Assembly: GCA_028554755.1 (NCBI GenBank)
Contig: JAPTOF010000021.1
Location: forward strand, 3,087,501 to 3,151,500
DNA length: 64,000 nt
DNA from: Cordia subcordata
Lineage: Eukaryota; Streptophyta; Magnoliopsida; Boraginales; Cordiaceae
Direction of reading: 5' to 3'
Position 1 is the first letter of the stretch. Every line of letters starts with the position of its first letter. Under the pieces are notes generated by a model. It worked only from the letters and a program-made list of their open reading frames with translations, ran no database searches and was not told the origin of the DNA. Position numbers and translations under genes: made by a program. Below are positions 35,395 through 47,570 of this stretch, piece by piece.

Positions 35395-36795
35395 TGATAG
35401 GGCGTCAAAACCACCAAAAATAAATTCTTATCTCTTACCTTGCAATTTTAATTTGTGAATGCTGTAAAAAAGGGTCAAGTCTACAGAGATTAGGGAAATT
35501 TAGAATATGCTAATTATACCAAGTAGATTAATCAAACGAGTCACAATAAAAAAAGGGGTTTTTTAATATGAAAAAGCAAAATAAGTCAAATTGTCCAGCA
35601 CACTAGACCGCCCAACGTGGGCACATAACTGGGCAGAAAAATAGAAAACGTAAATAATTATAAAATTAAAGCTAAGGATGCAATCTACACTTAATCAAAT
35701 GCTAGAAAATTAATATGAAACGAAAAAACAATGGAAACTAAGCCTAGCCTTGGGTTTGATCCCAATTTTGGTCTACAAATCTGATCCTAGACGCAAAGAT
35801 AACTACCACCTATTTTGATAAATCAGTTATGGTTATTGGCTCGGCCTAACAACCTCATCTTTTTTTATAGTGTTGATAATGGTTTAAACCCCTTACGATT
35901 TTTCCCCGCTATCGCCTTATCTATTAGACAATCTAACCCTCGGAAATGCCCATAGGGTCCATCTAATGGCAGCAATAGAATCTAGAAAAACCTGATTCTA
36001 AAATTTGATTCTCTCATGGCAATCGCTCGTTAGATTATGTGTTTGCACAGGAGACCTGGTTACCACTATTATTAGATTAATTAAATTAATCTAGCTTGCT
36101 ACCTATCATCATGTAATCAAATAATCGCTGGCAAATTAAACAATCACAAGATAATATTAATTCTTAAAACAGTAAACACACAAATACCAAAGTAAAAGTG
36201 AAAGGATAGAATCAGTTAAATCTCACGGAATTAAAGAACCAAAATCTGGATTAACCCTTCGCTAGAAAGAAATTTAGAACTCCATCATCATTAAAGTGAA
36301 GCCTAAGAAGATGAAAATATCCTGCTAGAATATTATGAATAAAGTCTCGATTTCCCTATGAATTTTACGTAGGAAAATATATAAAAGAAATTCCTAACTG
36401 GAGTCTTTCTCGAATAAGGAAACTCTTTAAAGTTAAAGAAAATAAAAAAGCTAAAAATCCTTAATAAAAGTCTTCTAGAATTAATTTCCTTCCTTTTCAA
36501 AATATGGCAAGTCTTCAATGCAATTCCTTTCCATAAGTGCTGCAAAAATATCTCCAGTTTTGGTCAAAGCTTGGTCAATTCCATGTAGAAATTGCATGAT
36601 ATTTTTCAAGGCACAGAATCAATTTTATCAGCTACAAACACGTCCAAAAAGCCTTTGAATCTATATATAATGCATCCAACTCCTTTTTCTAAGTATAAAC
36701 ATGCAAAAACGCATCAGAAACGCCAATTAAGGAGCATTCAATTCGAGAATTAAGTACAATTAAATATGAATTAAAGGCTTATTTAGGACTTATCA
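35395..36795 (-). mobile_element. Solo LTR of the 18,167-26,109 gypsy family
   Basis: 1401 bp, TGATAGGGCGTC...ACTTATCA on the plus strand, collinear with both LTRs of the gypsy element but more diverged. It is flanked by GGTAA (35,390-35,394) and GATAA (36,796-36,800), a 4-of-5 target duplication. No internal region, so it arose by LTR-LTR recombination. Its last 160 bp are repeated at 39,734-39,893 by the tandem duplication. Confidence 0.8.
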
Positions 36796-39733
36796 GATAA
36801 GTTTTGAAAACATAAGGGGATAATTAGTTAACTAGACAAGCCATAGCAGAGTAGTTAGCTAAATAGATAAATGGGTTCACATGTCACTTTTGAAAATGTA
36901 CAAGAGAGTAATGTGATAAGTTTTACAATATAAGAGATGATCAACTAATTTAAAAAACCACAGGAAGATAATGTGCGTTTTATCCCTTTATAATGTGTTG
37001 GCTTGTTGAAGATAATAAAGACCAAATGAAGACTTACTTTCTCCAAAGTCATGGTGATGATCATAATTCCACAGAGTAAATGACATATTACCCCTTGTAA
37101 TCTGGCATAAATGCACAATACCCTCTTGAAGTCTCAAAACTATCTGATTACCCCCTCAAACTTTTTAAACGTGTGCTCACTACCCTCCCCCCCGCCATCT
37201 GGTTTTGATTAGTTTTGACAAGAATTGAATTCTATGCACATCTATGGCATTTTTCATTGCATAATATATGTAAAAACTAAATATTTTAGACCATTTAAAT
37301 CCTTATACTTTTTATAAAAATGCTTAACTCATTCACTCCCTGAAAACTCAAGGGGGGTAATCATCTAATTTTGAGACTTCAGGGGGGTATTGTGCACTTA
37401 TGCCAGACTATAGGGGGTAATATGTCATTTACTTTATGTATTATGCAATGAAAAATGCAACACATGCGCAACACACGCACGTAGACTCCAACTCCCGTCA
37501 AAACTAACCAAAAGCAAACGGCGGGAGGGGGGGTAATTTGCACACGTTTAAGAAGTTCGAGGGGTAATCAGATAATTTTAAGACTTCAAGGAGGTATTGC
37601 GTATTTATGCCAGACTACAGGGGGTAATATGCCATTTACTCTAATTCCACGCCAAGACGGCCACTAAACCTTGCGTATTGATTCCGCTAGAGAGGACCCG
37701 CCTCTAGTTCTCTTTAGTCAATTTCTCGTGCCAAAGTCGTCCACACAATTTGCTAATCTATGAACAATTGGTTCAAGATTGAGGTTCAGCCCAAAAAAAA
37801 AGAAGCAAATTTAACTAAAAAAAGGTGCATAAAAATGTTTGGGTATGAATAAAACTATATTTCGATATCTTGAAATGAGTTTTAAAAAAGTACATAAAAA
37901 TGTTTGGGTACTATTTTGTTTAGAATTATTTTTATTTTCATTCCCTAAGATATCAAGCATGGATCTCCTTTATCAACTTCGTTCTTTTCTCTTAAGGGTG
38001 TTTGGTTAGGCTTTTAAGTTGGCCAAACATGCTTAAAGTCATATTTATGCTAGTAAACGTGTTTGTTTTTATTAAAAAAAATACTTTTTTTAATTAGCTT
38101 TTTAAATAGAAAATAAAAAGCTCTCAATTCCAATTTCTACTTTTTATGACTTTAAATACTTTGAAGAAAAAAAAGTAAATTTGACCAAATCATTTATAAT
38201 CTTATCCTCACCTTTTCCTCTTTATTACTTAGCCATCTTTACTATTTAATCTTATTTGATTTGGCTTTTTCGGAAAAACATCTCTTTTTTTTTTTTTGAA
38301 AAAATACGTCCTTTTTGCATTTGTTATTTGGCTTGGCTTTCAGAAAAACTGAAACTCTAAAAATTGTTCAAATACAACTTCTTTTTTAAAAGCAAGAATT
38401 TTTAGCTCCTCAAAAAAGTATTTTTCTAAAAATTGTTTAAAAAAATACTTCTAAAAGAAACCTATCCAAATGAGTTCTAAAACTGCTTTCTAAGAGTAAT
38501 AACCTAAGTTCGAATAGCATGAGAAACCAGGACTGGGTTGAAAGTGGACATAAAAAAAAATTAAGAGGACTGAAGTAAAATATTTAAAGGCAGCCAATTA
38601 AAAAATGAAAAAACTTTGTGCAGTAACTTCTAAAAACAAAGAGGGGTCAATTGACCCCCCTTTCTTCGTAATACATCTGCTAATGGTTATATGTCCATAA
38701 ATATATGTGTTTACGTGTATATGAGTGTATGTGTGTATATAGACATAGTTATATGTACTTATATGCATGTATATATACGTGTGCATGTGTATTTTGTTAT
38801 ATATGGGTGTGTGAGTATCAATTTGTTGATATATCTGTGTGTGTATGTGGGTGGTAAATGCGACGAAGACGATAACAACTATAACAAAATATATATACAG
38901 ATGTATGTATTTATGAAGAAGATGACTACGGCAATGAAAGAAGTAAAAATAAGATATGTGATTTCTCTTATTTGATATTTTTTATATACAATTCACATGT
39001 TGTGAACATTTTGAGAAAGAGTTTGTATATATCATTTATTAGTTGTAAATAAATGTAAAAGCGTTGTGAACATTAACATACAAATTTATGAAAATAGAAT
39101 ATAAAATTTCTTACAGTATAAATTAAATTTGGGGATATGTACCATAAGACTTATGAATATAAAGTGTAACCTTGTAATATATGGAATAAATTTGTTAGTA
39201 TTTATTAGTTAATATAGAGTATCAACTTTATGAGCGTACAGTATAGAAGTTTGGGATAACTAAGATTCATTAAAATAATATATAAAAATTATGACTAGAT
39301 GGCAAGGGACTGGGCCAGGGTTTTAGCGGGTGGCAGGGGGCGCAAGGGGCCAGGAGGGTGATTTGACAATAAACAACCTTGCCTAGGAAGGAGGGTGAGG
39401 CGGTGCACGGGGAGGGGATCTAATATGTGTTGGGGGGGATGGAGGAGATTTAATTAGTGTGGAAAATATTTTTATTTTTTGAGAAAAAGAAAACATTTTT
39501 AAAGAAAGTCAACGTAATTTCCTTTGATCAAGAAAATAATTTTCTCTGACTTTTTCATTTTTAGTAGGAAAACATAAAAAGACGTAGAAAATATTTTCCA
39601 AGAAAGTGCTTTCCGCAAAACAACCAGAGCTTATAGTCGAATTGTTAGTTATGTTTGCAGCTCCTACTCAAATAACAACCACAACATTTGTTTTCCTCTA
39701 ACTGCTCTTAACTGAAGAATTACAACAGCTAAA
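36635..39733. repeat. Tandem segmental duplication, unit A
   Basis: It begins inside the solo LTR ('acacgtccaaaaagcc') and ends near 'gaagaattacaaca'. Unit B (39,734-42,285) follows head to tail. The unit holds LecRK 5' flank sequence, MITE-like segments (38,270-38,470) and a TG/TA-rich tract (38,690-38,990) with a fortuitous ORF. It is about 570 bp longer than B because of the element at 37,073-37,642. Confidence 0.85.
37073..37642. mobile_element. 570-bp inverted-repeat element with 8-bp target duplication
   Basis: Perfect 10-bp termini AGAGTAAATG / CATTTACTCT within longer inverted arms. AATTCCAC flanks both ends (37,065-37,072 and 37,643-37,650). Unit B has the empty site, a single AATTCCAC at 40,161-40,168. 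An 8-bp duplication is typical of hAT elements. The interior repeats part of the ends, so it looks like a nested or self-joined MITE. No coding capacity. An older copy is at 16,936-17,478. Confidence 0.88.
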
Positions 39734-42285
39734 ACACGTCCAAAAAATCTTTGAATCCATATATAATGCATCCAACTCTTTTTTCTAAGCATAAACATGT
39801 AAAAACGCATCAAAAACACCAATTAAGGAGCATTCAATTCGAGAATTAAGTACAATTAAATATAAACTAAAGGCTTATTTAGAACTTATCAGATAAGTTT
39901 TGAAAACATAGGGGGATAATTAGTTAACTAGACAAGCCATAGAGGAGTCGTTAGCTAATTAGATAAAGGGGTTAACATTTCACTTTTGAAAATGTACAAG
40001 AGAGTAATGTGATAAGTTTTAAAATATAAGAGATGATCAACTAATTTAAAAAACCACAGAAAGATAATGTGCATTTTATCCCTTTATAATGTGTTGGCTT
40101 GTTGAAGATAATAAAGACCAAATGAAGACTTACTTTCTCCAAAGTTATGGTAATGATCATAATTCCACGCCAAGATGGCCATTAAACCTTGCGTATTGAC
40201 TCTACTCGAGAGGACCCGCCTCTAATTCTCTGTAGTCAATTTCTGGTGCCTAAGTCGTCCACATAGTTTACTAATCTACGAACAGCTGGTTCAAGATTGA
40301 GGTTCAACCCAAAAAAAAAAAAAAAGAAAGCAAATTTAACTAAAAAAAGTACATAAAAATGTTTGGGTATGAATAAAACTATGTTTCGATATCTTGAAAT
40401 GAGTTTTAAAAGAAGTACATAAAAATGTTTGGGTACTACTGTGTTTAGAATTATTTTTATTTTCATTCCCTGAGATATCAAGCATGGATCTCTTTTATCA
40501 ACTTTGCTCTTTTCTCTTAAGGGTGTTTGGTTTGGCTTTTAAGTTGGCCAAACAAGCTTAAGGTCATATTTAAGTTAGTAGATGTGTTTGTTTTGATAAA
40601 AAAAAAAAGTACTTTTTTTAAGTAGTCTTTTAAATAGAATAAAAAGCTCCCAGCTCCAATTTCTACTTTCTATGACTTTAAATACTTTGAAAAAAAAGTA
40701 GATTTGACCAAATCATTTATAATCTTATCCTCACCTTTCCGTCTTTATTCCTTGACCATCTTTACTCTTTTATCTTATTTGACTTGGCTGTTTTGGAAAA
40801 AAAACATTTCTTTTTTGGAAAAAACATTTCTTTTTTTTGAAAAAATAAATATTTTTTGCATTTTTTATTTGGCTTGGCTCTTAAAAAAATTGAAACCACG
40901 CCAAAATGTTCAAATACAACTTTTTTTTTAAAAGCAAGAATTTTTATATCCTCAAAAAAATATTTTTTTAAAAAATTGTTAAAAAAAAAATACTTCTAAA
41001 AGAAACCTATCCAAATGAGTCCTAAAACAACTTCCTAAGAGTAATAACCTAAGTTCAAATAGCATGAGAGACCAGGATTGGGTTGAAAGTGGAGGTAAAA
41101 AAAAAAATTAAGAGGACTGAAGTAAAATATTTAATGGCGGTCAATTAAAAAATGAAAAAACTTTGTGCACTAACTTCTAAAAACAAAGAGGGGTCAATTG
41201 ACCCCCCTCTCTTCTTAATACATCTGCAAATGGTTATATGTGTGTGTATATATTACGTGTATATGAGTGTATGTGTGTATATAGACATAGTTATATGTAC
41301 TTATATGCATGTATATATACGTGTGCATGTGTATTTTGTTATATATGGGTGTGTGAGTATCAATTTGTTGATATATCTGTGTGTGTATGTGGGTGGTAAA
41401 TGCGACGAAGACGATAACAACTATAACAAAATATATATACAGATGTATGTATTTATGAAGAAGAAGATGACTACGGCAATGAAAGAAGTAAAAATAAGAT
41501 ATGTGATTTCTCTTATTTGATATTTTTTATATACAATTCACATGTTGTGAACATTTTGAGAAAGAGTTTGTATATATCATTTATTAGTTGTAAATAAATG
41601 TAAAAGCGTTGTGAACATTAACATACAAATTTATGAAAATAGAATATAAAATTTCTTACAATATAAATTTAATTTGGGGATATATACCATAAGCCTTATG
41701 AATATAAAGTGTAACCTTGTAATATATGGAATAAAATTGTGAGTCACTTTATTAGTTAATATAAAGTGTAAACTTTATGAGCATATAGTGTAAAAGTTTG
41801 GGATAACTAAGATTCATTAAAATAATATATAAAAAATATGAATAGATGGCAAGGGATCGGGCCAGGGTTTGAGCTGGTGGCGGGGGCCCAAGGGGCCAGG
41901 AGGGTGATTTGACAATAAACAACCTTGCCTATAAAGGAGGGTAAGGCAGTGCAGGGGGAGGGGATCTAATATGTGGGCGTGGGGGGGGGGGGAGGATGGA
42001 GAAGATTTAATAAGTGTGTGGAAAATATTTTTCTTTTTTGAGAAAAGGAAAACATTTTTAAAGAAAATCAACACAATTTCCTTTGATCAGAAAATATTTT
42101 TCGACTTTTTCATTTTTAGCAGCGAAACATAAAAAGATGTAGAAAATATTTTCCAAGAAAGTATTTTTTGCAAAACAACGAGAGCTTATAGTTGAATTAT
42201 TAGTTATGTTTGTAGCTCCTACTCAAATAACAACCACAACATTTGTTTTCCTCTAACTAATCTTAACTGAAGAACCACAACATCT
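39734..42285. repeat. Tandem segmental duplication, unit B
   Basis: Collinear with 36,635-39,733 minus the 570-bp element. Contains the LecRK 5' flank remnant at 40,080-40,310, a MITE-like segment at 40,780-41,020, and the TG/TA-rich tract at 41,225-41,540. No real gene recognised. Confidence 0.85.
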
Positions 42286-42431
42286 ATTAACCAACGTAAC
42301 AAGTAATGTAAATTATGTAGCCGAATTTTATTAGAGCTCTATTGCATGTATAAGTACTTCATAAGACTAATCATTTGGCACCACCTAGATCAATCGTTTG
42401 AGTACTTTATGTACATATTATTCTGTATCAT

Positions 42432-42433
<2 letters not shown>

Positions 42434-42463
<30 letters not shown>
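42434..42463. repeat. (TA)n microsatellite, LecRK copy 4 3' flank
   Basis: About 14 TA units at the place where LecRK copy 3 has 'catccacatatttttaaca'. Confidence 0.8.
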
Positions 42464-42464
<1 letters not shown>

Positions 42465-42534
42465 TTTTAAGAAAAGGAGAAAAGCATAGTAGCTTTTTCT
42501 TGATTGGTGAATTAATCGAAATCTTACAAACTTT

Positions 42535-44545
42535 TTACCGACCTCCAGATAGAAACGAGTAAGCAACCGAGGAAGTACGTGAAAAAGCCTTGTCCATTGA
42601 AGAAGGAGATGGCATGATACAATCATCACAACCTTCATGGTGAACAAATGTCAAACCATTGGCCGAGTTACCAAGCAATGATAAATCTGGCGAGTTGTAG
42701 TGCCGTCCAAATAAAATACTACTTGTCGCATACTTGGCCGTGCCATAGGCTCTGGATGAGAGCAAAGCAAACCAAGCTTTAACACCAACTCCACTTCTCG
42801 TGGGACATAATCAATGCCCAACTTTGGATCAGTTGCCTTCAAGATGTCACCTCTTCTCCACCAGGAATACACCACGTCAACAAGAATTAAATTCTCGCTT
42901 GTTTCTTGTGGCTCTATTGGATGTGTACCGCAAGCAACCTCGAGCAAAAAGGCCCCAAAAGAATATACATCACTGCTTGTTGTGGCCTTGCCAGTTCGAG
43001 TATGCTCTGGGGCAAGGTATCCAAGTGTTCCAACCACATGAGTAGTTTGAGGGGCGTCTCCATGATCATATAACCTAGCAAGGCCAAAATCACCTAATCT
43101 TCCATTGAATTCACTATCTAGCAAGACATTACTGGCTTTTATATCCCTATGTATCACTACTTGTTCCCATTCTTCATGTAGGTAAAGTAGTCCTGATGCT
43201 ACTCCTTTGATAACTTGGAATCGGTGGTTCCAGTTAAGAGTAAATCTTGGGTTTTCATGGAGAAACTTATCTAGGCTTCCATTAGACATACATTCATAAA
43301 CCAAAAACAATTCTCCTTTTCTCCGACAATAACCCAAAAGTGGTACTAAATTTCGTGGCGTAATCTACCGATGCTCACAATTTCTGCAACAAATTCTCTC
43401 ATCCCTTGTCTTGAGTCGTGAGAGACTCGTTTGACAGCAATTTCAATTTTAGAGGTAGGCAAGACACCTCTATAGACCCTTCCAAATCCCCCAATGCCCA
43501 ATAACTCTTTGTCCTGAAATCCTTTAGTAGCAATATACAAATCTTTGTACTTGAACCTGTGAGGTCCGTATTCAAGTTCCCAGTTTTCAAGAACTTCAGC
43601 ATATTTTCTCTTCCTTCGTACAAGATAAACCACACCTGCAATAGTTACAGCCATTGATGCTATTGACATTATAGGCACACCGATTGTGAGGAACTTAGCT
43701 TTCCCCTTAGATCCAACTCGAGGAAGTTCGGGTAATTGAGAAAGTTTAAGCTCCTCCGCCTCGCCATTAATCTTGAAGCTCCATCCAAGGACATAATGAG
43801 ATGCAACTACTGAACCAGTAGATGATGAGAATCCAATATACATGTTTCGGTGTAAAATTGGCGAAATGTCATAAGTCAAAGACAAAAGAGGAATACTTGG
43901 TTTATCAACATGCAATGGACTTAATGTCACATTAATTTGCTTTGTGACACCATTATATTCTATCCAAACTCGTAGGGGCTGGCCACTGATTAGAGACAAA
44001 TTGCGAAACTTACTGTCTCTGTCGTCGTAATAACCTGCTGGCTCTGCTGATTCAGACTTCAAGCCATTTATATCAACGCCGACGTGATTGTCATCAATAT
44101 CTTTGAATTCACCGTTCTGGATTGTATCAAGTTCCACACCCACAACATGATTGGTGGAATTACCATTGTTGGTTAAGTTGAACAGGCCTAGATACGTGCT
44201 TGGAAGAGCTCCTGGAAGGCCTCTTGTGGGTGCGATCACAAAGGCCATCCCATGACCACCCAAAGTCGAAAATTCAGACACTATGGCAAAGACAAAACAG
44301 GTGGAAAAGGAGAAAGCTGACCCATTTTGTGAATTCTTGAAATCGACAGGACTTTGATGGAAGGCATGGCCCTTTTGTTGTTCGGTGGTGTTGGTTAACC
44401 GCAACAGACCATTTGACGTGATCTCGGCTATGCCGTCAAGGCTAAGATTGGCAGATCGAAATCCATGATAAGTAAATTCAATATCTTTAGAGGCTGCGAG
44501 GCTAACTAGAATATGCAGCAGCAGTATTACAAGGTTGTAAGACAT
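42535..44545 (-). pseudogene. LecRK copy 4: lectin receptor kinase with two frameshifts
   Basis: The N-terminal 399 codons are open: signal peptide MSYNLVILLLHILVSLAAS, then a complete lectin domain (HGMAFVIAPTRGLPGALPS, NHVVGVELDTIQNG). The transmembrane segment (IGVPIMSIASMAVTIAGVV) and the kinase N-lobe (GIGGFGRVYRG, AVKR) follow. One missing base near 43,350 ([14 protein letters not shown] expected) shifts the frame. The rest of the kinase is open in the next frame, with [20 protein letters not shown] and [11 protein letters not shown] second missing base near 42,697 interrupts LDGTTALPDLSLL, and the C-terminus FLSGGR is in a third frame. It is closest to copy 3. Both deletions are next to short base runs, so re-sequencing could restore a 670-residue kinase. 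Confidence 0.88.
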
Positions 44546-44609
44546 GGTTGAAGGTTCAATTTTGGTTCTAAAAACGTTTCAGGTTATTTAGTCTACTAAA
44601 CTATGTGGC

Positions 44610-44616
44610 TTTATAA
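44610..44616 (-). promoter_or_regulatory. Putative TATA box of LecRK copy 4
   Basis: TATAAAG context on the minus strand, about 65 bp upstream of the ATG at 44,545, at the same place as the one before copy 3. Confidence 0.4.
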
Positions 44617-44648
44617 TGTGTTGGCTTGTTCAAGATAATAAGACCAAA

Positions 44649-44847
44649 GGGAAAATTGCGTATTACTTCTTTGTAGTTTATAAAAATAACTGGTTACCCC
44701 TGTGGTTTGAAATATACCCCTCCATTTTTGTGATTTTTTAAAAAGTGACACAATCTCCCTATCTCCGTTAATATAATATGTTTTAAATCACAGGACTAAT
44801 CACCTACTTATACAAATCATAGGGGATAACGTGCATTTTATCCTAAG
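44649..44847. mobile_element. MITE-like insertion in LecRK copy 4 5' flank
   Basis: About 200 bp interrupt the conserved phrase 'agaccaaatgaagac', which is uninterrupted at 37,019 and 40,119. The ends are imperfect inverted repeats, 'gggaaaattgcgtattac' against the reverse of 'ggggataacgtgcatttta'. The family appears to be related to sequence at 36,900-36,985. Confidence 0.5.
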
Positions 44848-44879
44848 AACAATGAAGACTTGGTTTCTCCAAAGTCACG

Positions 44880-45010
44880 GTGATGACTAAAATTCCATGC
44901 CAAAATGGCCACTAAACCTTGGGTATTAATTGATAAAATTGACTCTACAAGAGGACCTGCCTCTAGATTTCCATAGTCAATCGCTAGTGCTAAAGTGGTC
45001 TACACGGTTT
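44880..45010. repeat. LecRK 5' flank unit before copy 4
   Basis: The words 'attccatgccaaaatggcc', 'cactaaaccttgggtatt' and 'gcctctagatttccatagtcaa' are in the same order as at 29,750-29,880 and 40,160-40,260. Confidence 0.7.
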
Positions 45011-45151
45011 ATTAATCTACTAACTGGTAATTACTGGTAATTTTTGTTGAACAATGGTCTAAAAGACGTTTCCTTCCAGTAGGAACAAGGTTCATTGCTA
45101 GCTACCTTCTTATATTGAGAGGCCGTTGGGGATTGAGGATCGCGGGCCCCC

Positions 45152-45178
45152 GGGGGGGGGGGGGGGCGGGGTGGGGGA
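45152..45178 (+). repeat. G-rich tract
   Basis: G15 followed by CGGGG and TGGGGG, after 'gggccccc'. Could form a quadruplex or be an assembly artefact. Confidence 0.8.
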
Positions 45179-45224
45179 AGAGAAAGAAGTTTGACAAAAA
45201 AAAAAAAAAGTATAAATATAAGGT

Positions 45225-45720
45225 ATTTGATTAGGAAAAAACTATATTTTGAATAGACTGAAATTGAGTTTTGAAAAAGCATCAATAGTACTGTGTTTTC
45301 TCAAAATGCATTTTATAAACAATATATTCTTTTCTTTTTATTTTTTATAAAGAAACTCTATATATTCATTTGGGATTAAAGATAACAAACTATTCAAACA
45401 AACTTTGAAAAACTTAAAAACTTAAAAAAGTTTTAAAAAATTAAAAAATTAAATTTTAACAAATTAAAAGTTTAAGTGGTTAAAAGATTAAAAATTAAAA
45501 AATTAGATAATTGCAATAAAAAATTCAAACTAAAAAAATATAAAATATTATCAAATAAATAAAATCACAAATACCACTTTAAATAAGAATTTTAACACAA
45601 ATCAGAAACTGTTTTCTTATCCAACAATAATTTTTTAGTTTTTACTAAACAATAAAACAGTTTTGCTCAACAACACATTTGAATTCAACACTTTCTAAAT
45701 TATTAACAGCAAATTGCAGC
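45225..45720. repeat. A-rich dispersed repeat, family of four
   Basis: A phrase of the form 'ttaaaaagttttaaaaaatt ... gtttaagtggttaaaagattaaaaatt ... accactttaaataagaattttaac' recurs at 30,955-31,320, 50,310-50,705 and 57,720-58,110. Probably one non-autonomous element family found around LecRK flanks. Confidence 0.55.
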
Positions 45721-47570
45721 AGTATTGCCATACTAGCCATAATTGGCAATTTCTGTTGAACACTTAACTTTTTCATCCATGCCTGAGGATTGAGGAAAGT
45801 TCATTGCTTGTTTCTGCATCTTAGTGCTTTCCCACATCATCAAAACTTAAAGAATAAATGCTAACAAACAATAAACAAGAAAAATAATATAATCAAAGTA
45901 GTTTTTACGATACGTCACATTTACAAAGAGGCTAAAAAATGTATAGATCGGATAGCTAATCATGAGCTCTTGTTTCCTCTTGGAAGGCACAATATTAGTT
46001 ATCCTTCGAGTCCAATTTGAAGATTGATGAGAGAAAATATTAGAGGGGTTTCCTCCAGCAAATTAATCTAACTTCTCATAACATTGCCTCCTTTGAAAAG
46101 AAAATTAATAATATAATCATAAAAAAATATTTACAATTATATTATTTATATATTTATTTTATTTTTTAAGCCTCTTTGCTATTGATGTTGTTGTTGTTGT
46201 TGTTGTTGTTATTATTATTATTATTTTTTCATTGGTCAAGTATCAAGTATGGAGCCTTTTTTCCGAGTTCCTTCCATTCTCTTAAAATTGCTCGATAATT
46301 TTAATAAATGTATGAGGAAGCATTCCTTATCAAAACAATTTAAATCGCCAGTAAAAAGATATGTACATTAATCTTTTAGATTGATTTTTATGTCAAACCA
46401 AATTTTATCCCATTACATATTCCTCTCTTCTTTCCCTTTTTCGCTTTCAAGGTTGATGAAACTTTCCACTCGTGCGAAGAATATTAGTGGTAAAAGTCCG
46501 CCTTAGTTCTCCAAAAACTAAATTTTCTATGATTTAATTTCCAATCAAAGAAAAACATACTAATATTAGTGGTAAAAGTGCTCCTTAGCTCCAGTCGCTT
46601 TCTCTAGTTGATCATTAAATATGAAATTGACTTGAGGTTGCAAGTGTGGGAAAAAAATTGTTCTACTGGTCCCAGGCTGGTGATGTTAATTACATTTCAT
46701 ATTGAAACGAATAATTCAATTATTGAGCTTGTCAATGTTAAGATGAAGTCTATCATTTCAACTTAATCATACTAAGCACATGTATGTACGTATATATGTA
46801 TGTGTGTGTATATATACACATACATATACATATCATGTACATATAAATATAATATATATACACTCCTTTCCTCTCGTATTTTACTTGTTCGTTCAATTTG
46901 ATATAAAAAGCATTTTTAGTTAATCAATCTATGTGGTTTCGACCCTTCTCACCTCTTTCACAATCGGTGAGGTAAGAGTAGAAATTTTAATTTTAATGGA
47001 TTCGGCACCCATCAATATATCATCCCTTTTCTATCATGGTTTTATGATTCCTTAGATGGCGTCATAGTTGTCATGCCAACTAGAGAACCTTTTTTTGTTT
47101 TACTTCTTAATATTTTTATTTTCTCCCTCTTCCAAATTTATTTTTAAATATCCAAATTAATTTTTCCTTGTTCGTTTTTTGTCAAAATTCTTTCCTCCTT
47201 TGTTAGACCCACAATTACTATTATCAAACTTTTTCTTCTTCCATTTTGAAATTAATTCTCGTAACTTAGCATAAGACACACTTATTGTTTTTGACTTTTG
47301 ATCTACACATTCAATAATCTCATATTTATTGCCTTCATGATAAATGCTGGACAGATTTTATAGTCTTGTACTCAATGCTAACAGTGCAGATTTTAAAATC
47401 TTGATAATGGTTGCTACCGGTTCAATGATAAAGGAAAGAATTGGGACCAAAAACAAATAAGGAAATAATTGATTGAAAAGTTAATTTGTAGAGTGAAAAA
47501 ATAAATTACGAGGAGAGAGAAAAATAAAAAGAGTAAGAAAGTAAAATAAAAAATTTATCTTCTAATGGAA
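45721..47570. other. Gene-free AT-rich DNA
   Basis: It contains a (TTG)n-(TTA)n microsatellite (46,184-46,226) and a TG/TA-rich tract near 46,785-46,860. No gene, RNA or clear element borders recognised. Confidence 0.45.

Noticed and set aside
38691..38975. 94-codon frame, with a near copy at 41,152-41,520
   Set aside because: TG/TA-rich low-complexity sequence carried in both units of the tandem duplication. No domain, and the two similar frames are explained by the recent duplication.
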